Shown piece by piece: positions 11,633-23,285 of a DNA stretch of 64,000 bases. A program made the translations under genes and the position numbers. Location of the stretch: NCBI GenBank assembly GCA_028023455.1, contig JAQFVV010006734.1:126001-190000 (forward strand), read 5' to 3'. The DNA is from Epiperipatus broadwayi (Eukaryota > Onychophora > Udeonychophora > Euonychophora > Peripatidae). The notes below the pieces were generated by a model. It made no database searches. It was not told where the DNA came from and saw only the letters and a program-made list of their open reading frames with translations. The stretch's first letter is position 1, and every line of letters starts with the position of its first letter.

Positions 11633-11830
11633 ATGGCATTGGAAAAAGAACACAAAAAAAGATGGGAAAACAATAAAGTAGAAATAAATGGTAACACTAG
11701 AAAAGTAAAAGAACAGACTGAGGTGAAAAAGGTTACTTCGGAAAAAGAAAATGAGAGCCTAACCATGAGGAATAATATGGCAGGATACCAAAAATCCATA
11801 GGCGGAGGCTTTTCTCTCAAAATAGTGTAA
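11633..11830 (+). pseudogene. Lys/Glu-rich open frame in LTR element
   Basis: A 65-codon frame, MALEKEHKKRWENNKVEING..., very rich in Lys, Glu and Asn. It lies after the hairpin insertion and could be the continuation of the 11238 frame, i.e. a Gag-like protein broken by the insertion and small indels. No zinc knuckle or other domain is recognisable. The antisense frame over the same bases is taken as a shadow. Confidence 0.35.
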
Positions 11831-11926
11831 ATCAGTTTTTAAAGATTAGGACATTAGCTGGACAGATAAAAGGGACTTCTGTCAAACATCTAAAAAGCCT
11901 GCAAAAAAAAATTCCCTATTAACCTG

Positions 11927-12169
11927 ATGTCAGAAGAGAGCAAAATAGTGATTGCCCGTAGCAACCTAGTAGAAAATATTCATTGTTCTACCAAACTGAA
12001 ACCTTTCAGAGAATACCAAGAAGCAGTGAGGGACACCTTTTGGTTGGAAGAGCATCAAGAGAGGTTAAGATATTATACAAGGCAGGAAAAATATAGAGTG
12101 GACAGAAATGAGAATTATTCTCAATTTTTCTGGCATCCAGTGGTGAGTTTGCAGACTCCTGACACATGA
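11927..12169 (+). pseudogene. Open frame MSEESKIVIARSN..., LTR element, function unknown
   Basis: An 80-codon frame with more normal amino-acid composition than the intron around it: ..KLKPFREYQEAVRDTFWL.. followed by EEHQERLRYYTRQEKY. Tryptophans and a balanced charge pattern suggest former coding sequence. Together with the two frames upstream it may be a decayed Gag. I do not recognise a family; the overlapping minus-strand frame (12065-12394) looks like a shadow. Confidence 0.4.
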
Positions 12170-12735
12170 AATACAATGGAGAAACAGATTGTAAGGATGG
12201 TAAGATGAAATCTGCCTTTTCAGAATTGAATAGATAATACTGGGAAATGGGACGAAATCAATTGAGGAAGTGGCAGAATTACTTAATGCGATTGACATAA
12301 GCACCCAAGTTACAACAAACCAGTAGACTGGCGAAAGAAAAATAGAGATGGTCAGGCCACAGAAATACCTGAAAACCATTACAGAAATTGACAATAACCA
12401 ATTATTAAAATAAATTTTTTGTTTGTATGTGTCTATATATGTTACCGATTGTGTAAATTAAGTGTAATTATTTGTGTGTATGTAGTCTTTGTCTCGATTA
12501 GTCATGTCAAATATTTAGAGCATATAATAAGAGTAGAATTGAACCTTAAAAAAAAGGATTATTATAGGGGTCAGATATATAATTAGATGGAAAGTTGAAC
12601 ATTTTGAAATTTGATGGGTTTTAATTGTCGAATTTTGTAGGGATCGAGCGAAAGGTAGCAAATAAACTAACATCTCAGAGCCATCAAAATAAGGTAACCC
12701 TATTTTGAAGGCTTCCTAATGAGTGGAGGGTATAT

Positions 12736-14966
12736 TGTAACAGGAACCAGGTTCGAACCTGTTACAAGGGCTGGCTACTTATCATGAAAAATTTACTTAA
12801 ATCCCACACATATAACCAACATATATATGGAAATATAGATATTTTCTTCTTAAATTATAAATATTATGAAAAGACATTAAAGTTAAAAAAAATAATAATA
12901 ATTTGTGTTAATATATAAAATCTAATTTGGAAATGTACTGAATGAACATTTTTATTATTATCATTATAGGAGATTTGAACTCAGACTTTCAAGCACCCTT
13001 CAACTATCCACACTATCTCATACAACTGATACCCATGACCACACACATGTAGAAAAAATAAATAATCAGCAATATACGTATTTTGTGCTAAACCAGCACT
13101 CATCACACAACCACGTATATGTTGATTATTTATCTTTTCACATTGTGTGGCCATGTGTATCAGTTGTATGAGATAGTGTGGATAGTTGAAGGGTGCTTGA
13201 AAATCTGAGTTCAAATGCCCTATATTTACAATTAAGCTCCAGGTTTGTGAAAGAGTGTCTGGTTTTCAAATATTATCACTGTAATAAATCTGGAATTGGG
13301 AGATAAAGATGCTTTCTATATATATATTGTTTTGTTTATTTTTCTTTCCCCTGTTATATCTCCAAATTCTTGGAAATCTACATTTACAATAAAAGATTAT
13401 TTTTTTTCCATTCAAATTTTGTAATCAGACAAAAGAAAGTGGATGTAAATGTATAAAAATAGTTTTCATCAAAGCAGAAAAACATCAGAAATAATTTTAT
13501 TTTAAACCAATCTGATAATAGTAAAAATATCAATTAAAATATTATCAGATTGATAATCAATTGTGTGCAAAAATATTTGATTTTTTTTTCATGTAATTGA
13601 TTTAAAGAAACGGAAGAAAAAGAAAAAAGATTTGAGAAGAAAATTCATGGCATCTGGGTAGACAGAGGGGAAATAAAAGGAAAGACAGAGAAAAGAAGAG
13701 GATTATTATTAAGCTGCAAAAAAAAAACAAATGAGTAAAAGCAGAGACTAAAAAAATAATAAGTGATATGAATAGAGTGGGTAAAGCTAAAGTGTGTTGG
13801 ACTTCTACCTAGCACCGTAAATGTAAATCATCAGAAACCCTGCCACCTACCTACTTCTGCTGACCACTATAGGAAATCTGAAATGTGACCCTCAACTGAA
13901 GATTGGGCACCCAGAAAAGAAACAAAGAATAAACTGATCAGAATAATGCATATGGCCAGTCTTATAAATGTAATCTTACCGACATGTAGTAATCGTATAC
14001 ATTCCTGGGAACAAAGATATTATTCTGTTATGTATATATTTAAATATTTTATATCTATCAAATATGTCTTAAATGCAATAAAGAAATAATTTAAACATAA
14101 ATATTATGTTAATCATTATATTTAAATTGTTCAAGCACATATTAGGGAATCATAAATAAAAGATTTTTGATATATGTCTTCTTATAACATATATGTAATT
14201 ATTTTATAGTTATAATCATTTACTTACTTTGTATTATGCATATGTGTGTGGATTTTGACCAAATTTATACAACCAGTAATATAGAGAGTTTATAAATTAA
14301 ATATTTTTTTTAAGGTTGCTGAAATAACAGGGTCTAACAAATTTAAAATTAGATCTTATTAGCCTATTTTACAGAAATGTATGGGTAAGAGATTTTATAT
14401 GTATTATAGAGACTGCTCAAATGAAATTATCATACCTTCTTATTCACAAACAATCCATGTGCTCTAATGATGCCATCATCACCAACCCCAGAGTTACTGT
14501 GTTAAAAGGGATTGGGCGAATATCTCAAATGAACATATGAGGGAATCAATGTATGAGTATTACCGGTGTAATTCTTAATGCATCAAGAAGATTTGTATTT
14601 GAGGTTGATAAATCAACACTCATAAATATACTGGGGACAATTAAATATATATATATCTTAAGGGAGATACTTTAATGGGGAAATATAGTGAAGAGTTCAT
14701 CGCAGTTATCTGGGGTGCTTATCATAATATACTATTTGTTCCGATAATTTTAGTTAATACAATTCAGGACAGATCCATTATTTGTACTGTCTCTCCCACT
14801 AAAAATTTAATGATTAATAACATGAATATCAAATTCATACCACCATAATGGTGTGAACCAAGAATTTGGTTACACATAGGTTTGATAGTGACTATATGTC
14901 CATCACTAGTTAGATTAAAAAGAAAGAATACATTTTATACATTAAATAAGGGGTAAGCCCATTACA
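12736..14966 (+). mobile_element. 3' long terminal repeat of the LTR element
   Basis: Same ends as the 5' copy (TGTAACAGGAACCAGGTTCG ... CCCATTACA). It is ~2.23 kb because a degenerate hammerhead repeat (12966-13268) is inserted between TTATTATTATCATT and ATTATCACTGTAATAAATC. Without that insert the length is close to the 5' copy. It is followed by an AT/AG microsatellite (14969-15002). Confidence 0.78.
12966..13268. mobile_element. Short inverted copy of the hammerhead repeat, inside the 3' LTR
   Basis: Two inverted arms of ~115 bp (GAGATTTGAACTCAGACTTT... and ...AAATCTGAGTTCAAATGCCC) share the CATACAACTGATAC motif of the larger copies. Flanking bases TTATTATCATT/ATATTATCACT of the LTR appear on both sides, a likely imperfect target-site duplication. 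The minus arm retains TGATGAGTGCTGGTTTAGCA of a hammerhead, but the first core base is G, the GAAA is AAAA and stem I is lost. The plus arm keeps only the ACGTATA side. Confidence 0.75.
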
Positions 14967-14970
14967 ATAC

Positions 14971-15003
<33 letters not shown>

Positions 15004-18000
15004 CCCAAGTATTTGCAAACACACACCAACAGAGATTCATAAAAAAAAAAGATATAATTTTGAAATAATTTATAACACTAACAATTCAGAAATGCATTTG
15101 GTATAAAATACATTTTTTCTGTTCAAAAATTGTCATTCTTCAATTTCATCTTTTTTTTCTTTGTTTTTTTTTTTTTAAACTATATTTTAAGATGAACTTA
15201 GTTTTATATTCTCTCAAATTTTATCATTCTGAATAACAGCAACAAAAACGTTAAATAAAATTGTTTGATAAATATATAACCATTGTAAAAGACAAGGCAA
15301 CCTGCAAAGTTTCTCAAAGACAACAATGAAAGAGAAGACATTATTTATCAAGTTTGATAATTGCTGGATAAGGTGCCATTTGGCATCTACATTTTATTCT
15401 TTAGTTAAAAATAACTATATATTCATTTGGTAACCATTATTGAATGAAATTAGCAGAGTTGGTTATGTGTAAGCTGTCTGAATAAAAAGCCCTAAGCCTG
15501 ATTGTAGGTCCTATGCATGGTAGGGATGTGCTACCATTATACTATGGAGCTATTTACCATAATTTATATATATATATATTATTTGAAAAAATCTTTGAAA
15601 GCATAATAAAAAATAAAAAAATATTATGCTATGCAATATTGGAATTTGCTTTCAAACTTTTGGAGTAAATTTTTTACCCATGACATTAATACATTTAATT
15701 TTTGATATCAGAATCTCTTATTCAACAAGTTTAAAATAACTTATATTGATGTCAAAAGATGGAGCATTTTAATCCTCCTCCCCCTCTGGAGAAGCCATAG
15801 TGCATCACATCTCATCAATCTGTATCAGCTTTTCATGGTTTCAATATCAAAATCAACAACTTTTGTTTTAATTTCTTTTTTTGTTGTTGTTTTATTTAAT
15901 TCTCCAATAAAATAAAGACCTTTGACTCTGATGATGAGGTCCAGCTTGCAGCAGCAGATAAGTTTTTTTGATACCTTTAAACAAAATTCTATTTCTAACC
16001 TATTTAAAATGATGTATAATTTTAATTTCAATACCTATTTAAAATGATCTATAATTTAAATTCCAATTATAAAAGTTTCTATTAACTTGATAACCTTATT
16101 CCATACTGATAATTATTGAAATACAAAAAAAAAAAAACCCTTTTTAAGTTGATGTAAACTACTACATTCCCATTATGATTACATAATATATAAGGTATAT
16201 ATAATTAATATAAATATTTATTGTGTAGAGAAAAACATTCAAAAATGCATAGTAATTAAATCCTTAGTTATATTTTTGGTGTGGAGTACCCTCTTCAAGA
16301 AGCAAATGATTTAATTAATAAGGCATTTCTGAAATTTTTTCTAAGTTACAAAAAGAATTTAGATTAATGCACAATTAAGAAATTTATATTATATATAAAA
16401 TCACATAGTTAGTTGTGCCATTTGAATACCAGAATGGCAATGTGATTACAATAGTTCAGTTTATCTAACTAAATTGACATTTTTTTCTTCTTTTTATTAA
16501 AGTGAGATTCAATACAGAAACATTAAACTCTTGAATTGAGTTCTGCTCCTCTAACAATGAATAGAACATTGCAAATATAAAGCGATTTTACTTATAAACT
16601 AACAAACTAGCATCAAAGTTGAGTCAATCAATCACATAGTTTAAAAAACCAATTTACACAAAGAAAAATGTAGTCAAGTTCTACAATTAAATTATAGCAT
16701 ACAAGGTCATTAATTGTATATTTTAAAATATAAAATATTATATAAAAAAAATAATTTAAAAATATTTGGAAATAATAATTAAAACATTTAGCAGAAACAA
16801 AGCAGCAATGTAATTTATTTTATCTGAAGATGGATAATCCACCCCACCCCGTTTAATTCATATTTTAAAATATTCTAGATACTTATGATTGTAAATTCAA
16901 TTTTTTGTTCACACTATTAAAAATACTTTATGATTCAAAAGTTAAAAAATCCCTAATTTGATTAAATTTGTTTTCTTAAAATCACTTTCATCAAATTGTG
17001 TACATTATTCTAATTTCATTCTCTTTGAATTATATTTAGAATTTATCAAAAGAATTCTAATTTTTTTTAATTAATTATTTTATTTCATTTATTTATATAA
17101 TTATAGTAATTGTATTAAACACTTTTTGTTTATTTATAATTATGTTAATTTACAATTGAATTTATTATATTTATTTTATTCTAAAATAAAAAATGTTATC
17201 ATGTTAACTTTTAGGTGTAAAATCTTTTAATTATTACATTTATGTAGTGAGAAAATAATAAAAAAAGTTGATATAACAAAAGATTATAGTATTCTGCCAA
17301 GTACACTGTCAATACTTTTAAAAAATAATGTGAAATTTGAATGATTTGCTAAAAAAGTAAAATAATTGCTGGATAAAACTGTTTTTAAAGCATTTATAAA
17401 AATTTATAAAAAAATTAAAAGGAAAAAAAAAAACCCTCTTAAAAATATCCACAAATGATGTTATAATTGGCAATGATCATAGAGAATAGCTATCATCAGA
17501 TAATAGTTCTCAATAAATCCCTATCCTGTACTGTCCAATTCAATATCCTCAGACTAGTTTCAAGTTTATCTATATGAATTTACAAGCAAATTGACTAAGA
17601 TTGATAACATTTATGTTTTTCAGCTTGATAGCATAACAAAAAGATAAATTATGGCTTTCAGAATGAAGATGCATTTGATCTTAAAACTCTTAAGTGCACT
17701 GTTCCAAAATCCAAAATTCCTTACTGATGAAAATGATAAATTTGACACTAGTCTGAAGATATTAAATAGGACAGCACAGATAAGGATTTATTAAATATTA
17801 TAACCAGGCATCTATTACATACTAAAGCTTACAGCTAGTGATATAGACACAAAGTTAGTGAAAAAAGATGTATGCTGCTAAAATATATACAGGTATTGTA
17901 TGTTAAGTTCTCTGCTCAAAAGTGGATTGAAATAACTAACAATAGGTTATTGTGATCAAATGATAAATATTAAAACAAATCCTTATTTGAATATACTATA

Positions 18001-19509
18001 ATAGTTTATATGATTTGTATATTGAATTCACTGATAATTTTAGTCTAAATAATTATTAAAAGTTGATGAAAACAGTGGGGAATAATCTTTAGAATAAAAT
18101 TTAAAATATTATTATTCTAATGATATTTTTTAGTCTTAATTCAAATTTCTTTTCAATGTCATTTTGATTTGGAATTAAAAAAGACTTTAGATAATTTGAA
18201 CTTATTGCTTAATAAAAAAAATTGTGTATTCAATTTGAGGCTGAAATTAGACAAGTTTAATATATATTATATTGATTTTAAGGTAAAAGTAAACTGTGAG
18301 CACATCATCTGTAAAAGTATGAGATCTCTCCAAATAGAGTGACGGCAGCATGATATTACAATAATATTTTTTATTTTTATAATTAATATATACTCATCAA
18401 AATTTGTTTAGACTTAATCCAACTATTTTTCATAGTTTCAACTCTAATTCCATTTTTTTTATATATATGAAAAAATTGATGAATACATTGAATTATACGA
18501 GAAATATTTCTATATAAAAACTAATGGGTTAAGAGTACATATAATAATTTTTATAGATAGAAAAAGGGCAGTAATGATTCAAATAATTGATAATTTGGAT
18601 GACTGATATTTTACTATAGTCTCAAAATATTTTGTAAAATACTTTGTATACTAACAATACAAAATTTGATATAAGTGACTTTACTAACTCTTTATTATGT
18701 TTAATTATGAGCATAAAAATAATACACATAGAATACTGTTAATATGAATATTTAACTCACCAATTTCTATTATCCAAATAATATTTCAAAAGATGATCTA
18801 AATTAATTTATATACATATTTACAAACATAATTTTTTAAAAAAGTTAATCACAACATAATTTTAAAAAAAAGTTAATTTAAGTATCTATAAATTAATAAG
18901 CCTGTCTATTTTTTTTTTTTTCTATTTTAATTGGATTTACATTTATAATAATGAGATAATAAATCTATTCTTAAAATATGAAAACTTCACAATTCTGAAA
19001 AAGCTATGGAAGCAGAGGTTTCAGATCAATGATGTATATAATAAGAGAAAAAATTTATAGCCTTATTTTAGAGAATTTTACAAACTAATATATAAAATTT
19101 TAACATGTTAAAATTACTTGGCTAATGACATTTCTTTCAGGGCGTTAAATATTCATCAATATGTATTTCACTTAATTCAATTTTGCATCTAGAAAATTTA
19201 TTTTAAATTCTTTGACAGATTATATGTTATTGAATGCATAGTTTTCATGACTCTGTAATAGTTTTGAAATATTTTCTTGGAAACAATGAATTAATACTCA
19301 TATAAAAAACCTTTTAAATCATCGTCGCAAGGTTTTCAGCTATAAAATATTTTCTTGTAATGCACAAAACAACAAATATTTCCCAACAAATTATCAGTAG
19401 CCCATCACAAAAATAAATTTCATTAAGATTTATCAGTGCATATTTAACTGATGTTAATTTATAGACATAATAAAAAAACAAAATTTTATTTTATTATAAT
19501 ATGTAAATT

Positions 19510-19784
19510 ATAACTTTAAAACATTTCATCCCAGCGCTTTCGACTATCCTCGTAATCTTTGTCAACTAATACTTTGAAAAGCTAATATTCCCACAATTCC
19601 TGATCTTAATGTTTTCTGCCTGTCTGTTAATTAAGACTTGTTTGTATTTGTATATTAACATAGCTCAGCAAATGTTAAGCTCACGGAATTGTGGGAAAAT
19701 TAGCCTTTCAAAGTGTTAGTTGACAAAGATTATGAGGATAGTCGAAAGTGCTCCTAAGTGGATAAAAATTTTTAAAGTTATACT
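19510..19784. repeat. Palindrome built on a Penelope-like 3' end
   Basis: Left arm (about 19510-19613) contains GCGCTTTCGACTATCCTCGT then AATCTTTGTCAACTAA; right arm (about 19683-19784) is its reverse complement, ending AGTCGAAAGTGCTCCTAAGT then GGATAAA. The same block (GTTAGTTGACAAAGACTATG ... AGTCGAAAATGCTCCTAGG) lies downstream of the Penelope-like coding remnant at 26225-26650 when read on the minus strand, so this looks like two head-to-head Penelope-like ends. Confidence 0.7.
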
Positions 19785-20359
19785 TTACATATATCTAATT
19801 ATTGTATTTATAAATATTCAAGTATAAGATTATAATATATTGATTTGAAGAAATACGGACATTGAATTATAATGTTATTATATATATTTAAATTAGAATT
19901 TTAATGATATAACAATACTATTTAGAAACTTGGTAAAGAATGAAACTAGGTGACTTGTGTACCTATTAACTTTTAATTTTTCAATAGTTAACTATAATAG
20001 GAATTAAAAAAGAATTACATTGTAAATATTAATCATTTAAATAATCTTGTGATTAATTGTTCAAGAGGTCATATGACATTAAAACACTACTGATCACTTA
20101 ACAGTTTCATTCAGTTAGTATGAACTTTTAATTTATGTTAATCAGCAAAGGAATGAAACCTGGAGTCTTTAGCTTCAAGTCAGCATTATAATACTGTGCT
20201 AAAATTGCACAGAAATTAATGAATAAATGAAATTTAAATCTAAAGTAAAATGAAATTGTTATAGTATGCAGAATACTTATGCATAAAGTTTTATAAGATG
20301 TTTAATATTTATGCATATTTCTTTTTGATGATTTTAAAATGTAAATAAAATTATTTTAC

Positions 20360-20432
20360 CTGAGAAAATGTAATAGTGAAAATAGCATGAGAACGACTGC
20401 TAACATCATTCATATTTGTTGATGCTGTGGTT
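20360..20432 (-). CDS. KIF16B: KIF16B-like kinesin-3, switch I exon
   Basis: This 73-bp exon encodes TTASTNMNDVSSRSHAIFTI plus TFSQ (joined 170-193), after one base that completes Arg 169. SSRSH (180-184) is switch I, which senses the gamma-phosphate and binds Mg-ATP. Family consensus at this site is N..SSRSHAIF.I. Acceptor TTTTTTTCAG; donor TCTCAG followed by GTAAAA; it ends in phase 0. Every residue thought necessary for nucleotide sensing is present, so the motor is predicted to be active. Confidence 0.95.
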
Positions 20433-20577
20433 CTGAAAAAAAATAAAAATAATAGGCTTTTAAATATAACACTGCAAAACAAATATTAATTTTTAATTCA
20501 ATAAATAATATGATCAGTCATTTAATTTATAAAAAACAAATACCAAAACCAGGACTGATTGAGATAAATATATTAAC
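20433..20577 (-). other. KIF16B intron (145 bp)
   Basis: Compact intron between the LSKHLV and switch I exons, free of repeats. Donor GTTAATA, acceptor TTTTTTTCAG. Its size contrasts with the kilobase introns on both sides. Confidence 0.9.
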
Positions 20578-20647
20578 CTGTTTGTATTTCCTCGATTCAT
20601 TAATTCTTCAATATCATTATATTCCATAACTAAATGTTTGGACAAAT
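20578..20647 (-). CDS. KIF16B: KIF16B-like kinesin-3, LSKHLV exon
   Basis: This 70-bp exon encodes (D)LSKHLVMEYNDIEELMNRGN... and ends with AG of an arginine codon completed by the next exon (joined 146-169). It corresponds to the VEDLSKHLV..Y.D.EEL...GN.NR segment preceding switch I, where alpha-3 begins. Acceptor TTTTTTAG; donor ACAG followed by GTTAATA (a GTTA donor, weaker than consensus). It is separated from the next exon by only 145 bp, by far the shortest intron here. Confidence 0.93.
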
Positions 20648-21571
20648 CTAAAAAATATAAAAAGTAATAATAATTAATTAAAAACCAACAACATAAAAAT
20701 CTTTAGATATAAAAATGGTATATTATTGGTATTTGTGAAATGATATATTGTTTTATTTATGTCAACATCAATGCTTTTTTTTTTTTTGTAATTGATGTCC
20801 ATCTTACCTAAAGTTTCGATTAAATAGCAATTTATTTCAGGGCTATTTCAATGTTTAATATCCTAGAATTTTGATAAATGCATAATAAATAACCCATTAT
20901 ATTATAAATATATGATTTTTAAAATTATTTACATCATAATAAAATAATTCACTCACACAAGCATTCTCATTTATATTATATATATATATTACCAGACAAG
21001 ATTTTATAACAATTTTCATTTTTTATCAGTGTTATTTTATAATTTTACATTTTAAAACATATATTTGAGGTATGTGCAAGATTATAATCAATTGATGTTT
21101 TTACATGTAAATATAAAATACATATGTATGGTTGGTAAGATTACACAGTCTTTAAATAGTACAATGCAGAGCAAAGACCTCTCTAATAGCTATTCTTAGA
21201 TGAACAATTAAGGAAAAGATATTATCTATTAGTCTTGTCAATTGTTGATTAGTGAAGAATTGACTCATTTTTTATTCTTGTTTACTTTAGCTAAGAATAG
21301 CTAGACTCATTTACTTATCAATATTAGAGATGGTTATCTGTGTAGTTAAGGGTTGATTACTTGAGTCACATGAAAAAAAAAGTTCTATTCAGCACAGATT
21401 TAAATGACAGGTAAATGCACTACTCCATGAGTCTATGCTTATATTTTCATATAATTACATATATTTAATACCCATGTATAATATAGGGGATTTGAACACA
21501 GACTTTCAAGCTCCCTTCAGCCAGCCACTCTCTCATACAACTGGTACACATGATTGCACACATGTGAAAAA

Positions 21572-21640
21572 GATAAATGATCCCCAGTATACATATTTTA
21601 TGCTGCATAAACACTCATCCATTGGTCCAGATCATCATCT
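21572..21640 (-). ncRNA. Degenerate hammerhead ribozyme (left arm)
   Basis: Minus strand: stem I strand ATGATGATCTGGACCAA, then TGGATGA where the core should be CTGATGA, stem II region GTGTTTATGCAGCAT, then AAAA in place of GAAA, and closing strand CTGGGGATCATTT. Core positions C3, U4 and G12 are mutated, so it should not cleave. Confidence 0.7.
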
Positions 21641-22162
21641 CCCACACATAATCAGTGCTTGGTTTATATTAAGATAACAAATCTTCACATTTTAATGGAA
21701 TGGCTTCAATCTACTCCAGCCTCTAACTCTTCAGCCATCCATATCATTAAAAATATGATGATGGAATGTCCAAATCCCTTGTAAATGCCAATATTATTGT
21801 CATGACCATGTTGATTTTAAATCATTTTGACCCCTTATGTATAGGACCTTGTCCATTTAAATACACAGAAGAGGGGCTGAATTTGCAACATTTTTAAATA
21901 CAAGTATATTTTATATATCTGGAGACTAGATGTATTTAAATGGACAAGATTCTATGCATGAAGAATCAGAATGACTTAAAGTCAACATGGGCATGACAAT
22001 AATATTGGCATTAAAAATGATTTAGACATTCCATCTCCAGATTTTCAATGGTATGGATGGCCGAAGAGTTGGAGCGTGAATAGATTGAAGCCATTCCATT
22101 AAAGTGTGAAGATTTGCTATTTTAATATAAAATGAGCATTGATTATATATATGTCTGTGGGA

Positions 22163-22226
22163 GATGATGATCTGGACCAACTGATGAGTGCTGGTTCAAC
22201 ATGAAATAGTATATTGGAGATCATAT
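22163..22226 (+). ncRNA. Hammerhead ribozyme, type I, core intact (right arm)
   Basis: Conserved CTGATGA at 22181-22187 and GAAA at 22203-22206. Stem II GTGCT/AACAT around GGTTC has one C-A mismatch and one G-U pair. Stem III is ATA/TAT with a one-base loop. The predicted cut is after the A following TAT. Stem I pairs TTGG with CCAA and GATCAT with ATGATC across an internal loop. In the copies at 56141, 62969 and 63427 the same helix is GATTAT with (A/G)TAATC, so both strands changed together. Confidence 0.72.
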
Positions 22227-22384
22227 GTGTGTGATCATGTGTATTGGTTGTATGAGATAGAATGGATGGCTGAAGCTTGAAAGTCTGTAAAAATCCCCTA
22301 TATTATATCTAGATTCCAGGTATATAAACTATACTTGTATTTAAAAATATCCATATGTAAATATATATTTATATGACATAATCA

Positions 22385-23285
22385 AACGAATTATACATAA
22401 CTTGAAGTAACAGACAACTGATTTGTATGCAATTTAATTTGATATCATCAAATCAATTTTTATTCACAAATAAACCTTCTCAAGATACTATTTTTAAAAA
22501 TTAATCATATGACAATAAATGTTCTACAGCTTTATATAGTCTTTAGTGGTCATCATTAAAAATAAGCCCATAAAAAAATAAAAAATATTATTATTTTATA
22601 AATTTATACATATGTATACATCCATTATACATTTTCTTATTCATCTTTTTCTTTCTTATACCTATCATCAAATAAACAACTCCTCTCTTATACTACAAAT
22701 ACATATACATTCATATATATGACAACTTGTTATTTTCTAACATTGACAATTTCCCTCCCAATTTTATCAAACGATTGACCATATTAATATATATATACAT
22801 CCATTGTATATTCTCTTATTCATCTTTTTCCACCCTTATAACTACTATCTATTAACCAACAAACAATTCCTGCCTTATACTATCAACACATATACATATA
22901 TTCATACCTATACACTCTAATATATTATCGCTTCCAATTATCTAAAGTGACCATTTCCCTCCCACTTTTATCAAACCATTCAGTTATCCATATTTTCTTA
23001 AATATATAATGGTTCAATAAAATTGGGAGAGAAATTGTCACTATTAGGTAATTGGAAGCTATAATATATAAGAATGTATAGGTATGTATATATATGTAAG
23101 TATAAGACAATAATTGTTTGTTAGTTGATAGGGTAATTATAAGGTAGAAAAAGATATGTATAATAAATGCATATATATCAATATGATCAATGGTTTAATA
23201 AAATTGGGAGGAAAATTGTCAATGTTCGAAAATAAGAAGCTGTAATATATATGAATATATATAATGATATTATTATTTGATAGCT
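22385..23285. repeat. Large inverted repeat of ~190-bp units
   Basis: A unit containing CTTATTCATCTTTTT(C), CATACAT.TTCATA and CAATTTCCCTCCCAATTTTA occurs twice in one orientation (22609-22785, 22787-22980) and again twice inverted (from about 22995 to 23285, TAAAATTGGGAGG.AAATTGTC). Upstream (22385-22600) is a segment with AATTTAATTTGATATCATCA, also found inverted at 27870-28270. No protein similarity seen. Confidence 0.75.

Larger units (their letters stand above)
10961..12735 (+). mobile_element. Internal region of the LTR element, no pol seen
   Basis: Begins one base after the LTR with TGGACTCCCAATAATGGC, a plausible primer site (TGG pairs with the CCA end of a tRNA). It ends with a purine-rich GAGTGGAGGG (12721-12730) just before the second LTR, a candidate polypurine tract. 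Between these lie three short open frames with a charged, helical character (listed separately) and a hairpin insertion at 11385-11567. At 1.8 kb it cannot encode protease, reverse transcriptase and integrase, so the element is non-autonomous (LARD-like), mobilised by a relative. Confidence 0.7.
8046..20359 (-). other. KIF16B intron (12.3 kb)
   Basis: The longest intron between visible exons and the one with most insertions: a large palindrome (8313-8831), the 6-kb LTR-type element (9017-14966) with two nested inserts, and a palindrome with a Penelope-like end (19510-19784). A tRNA-like stretch near 15480-15545 (minus strand, TAGTATAATGGTAGCAC) may be a SINE relic. From about 15550 to 19500 I see only AT-rich sequence; the open frame around 15825-16031 has no recognisable features. 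Confidence 0.8.
21487..22307. mobile_element. Head-to-head inverted pair of hammerhead (retrozyme-like) repeats
   Basis: Left arm (21487-~21870, minus orientation) and right arm (~21930-22307, plus orientation) are near reverse complements of ~385 bp, around a centre with part of the repeat tail (TTTAAATACAAGTATA). Outer ends read ATATAGGGGATTTGAA and CCCCTATATTATA. Each arm corresponds to most of the 457-bp unit at 63021-63477: CAACATGGGCATGAC, GGATGGCCGAAGAGTTGGAG, the hammerhead and GTATGAGATAGAATGGATGG. No open frame of note. The arms are ~15% diverged by eye, so the structure is not recent. Confidence 0.8.

Noticed and set aside
12065-12394. 109-codon minus-strand frame
   Set aside because: Overlaps the more protein-like plus-strand frame in the LTR element; a shadow.
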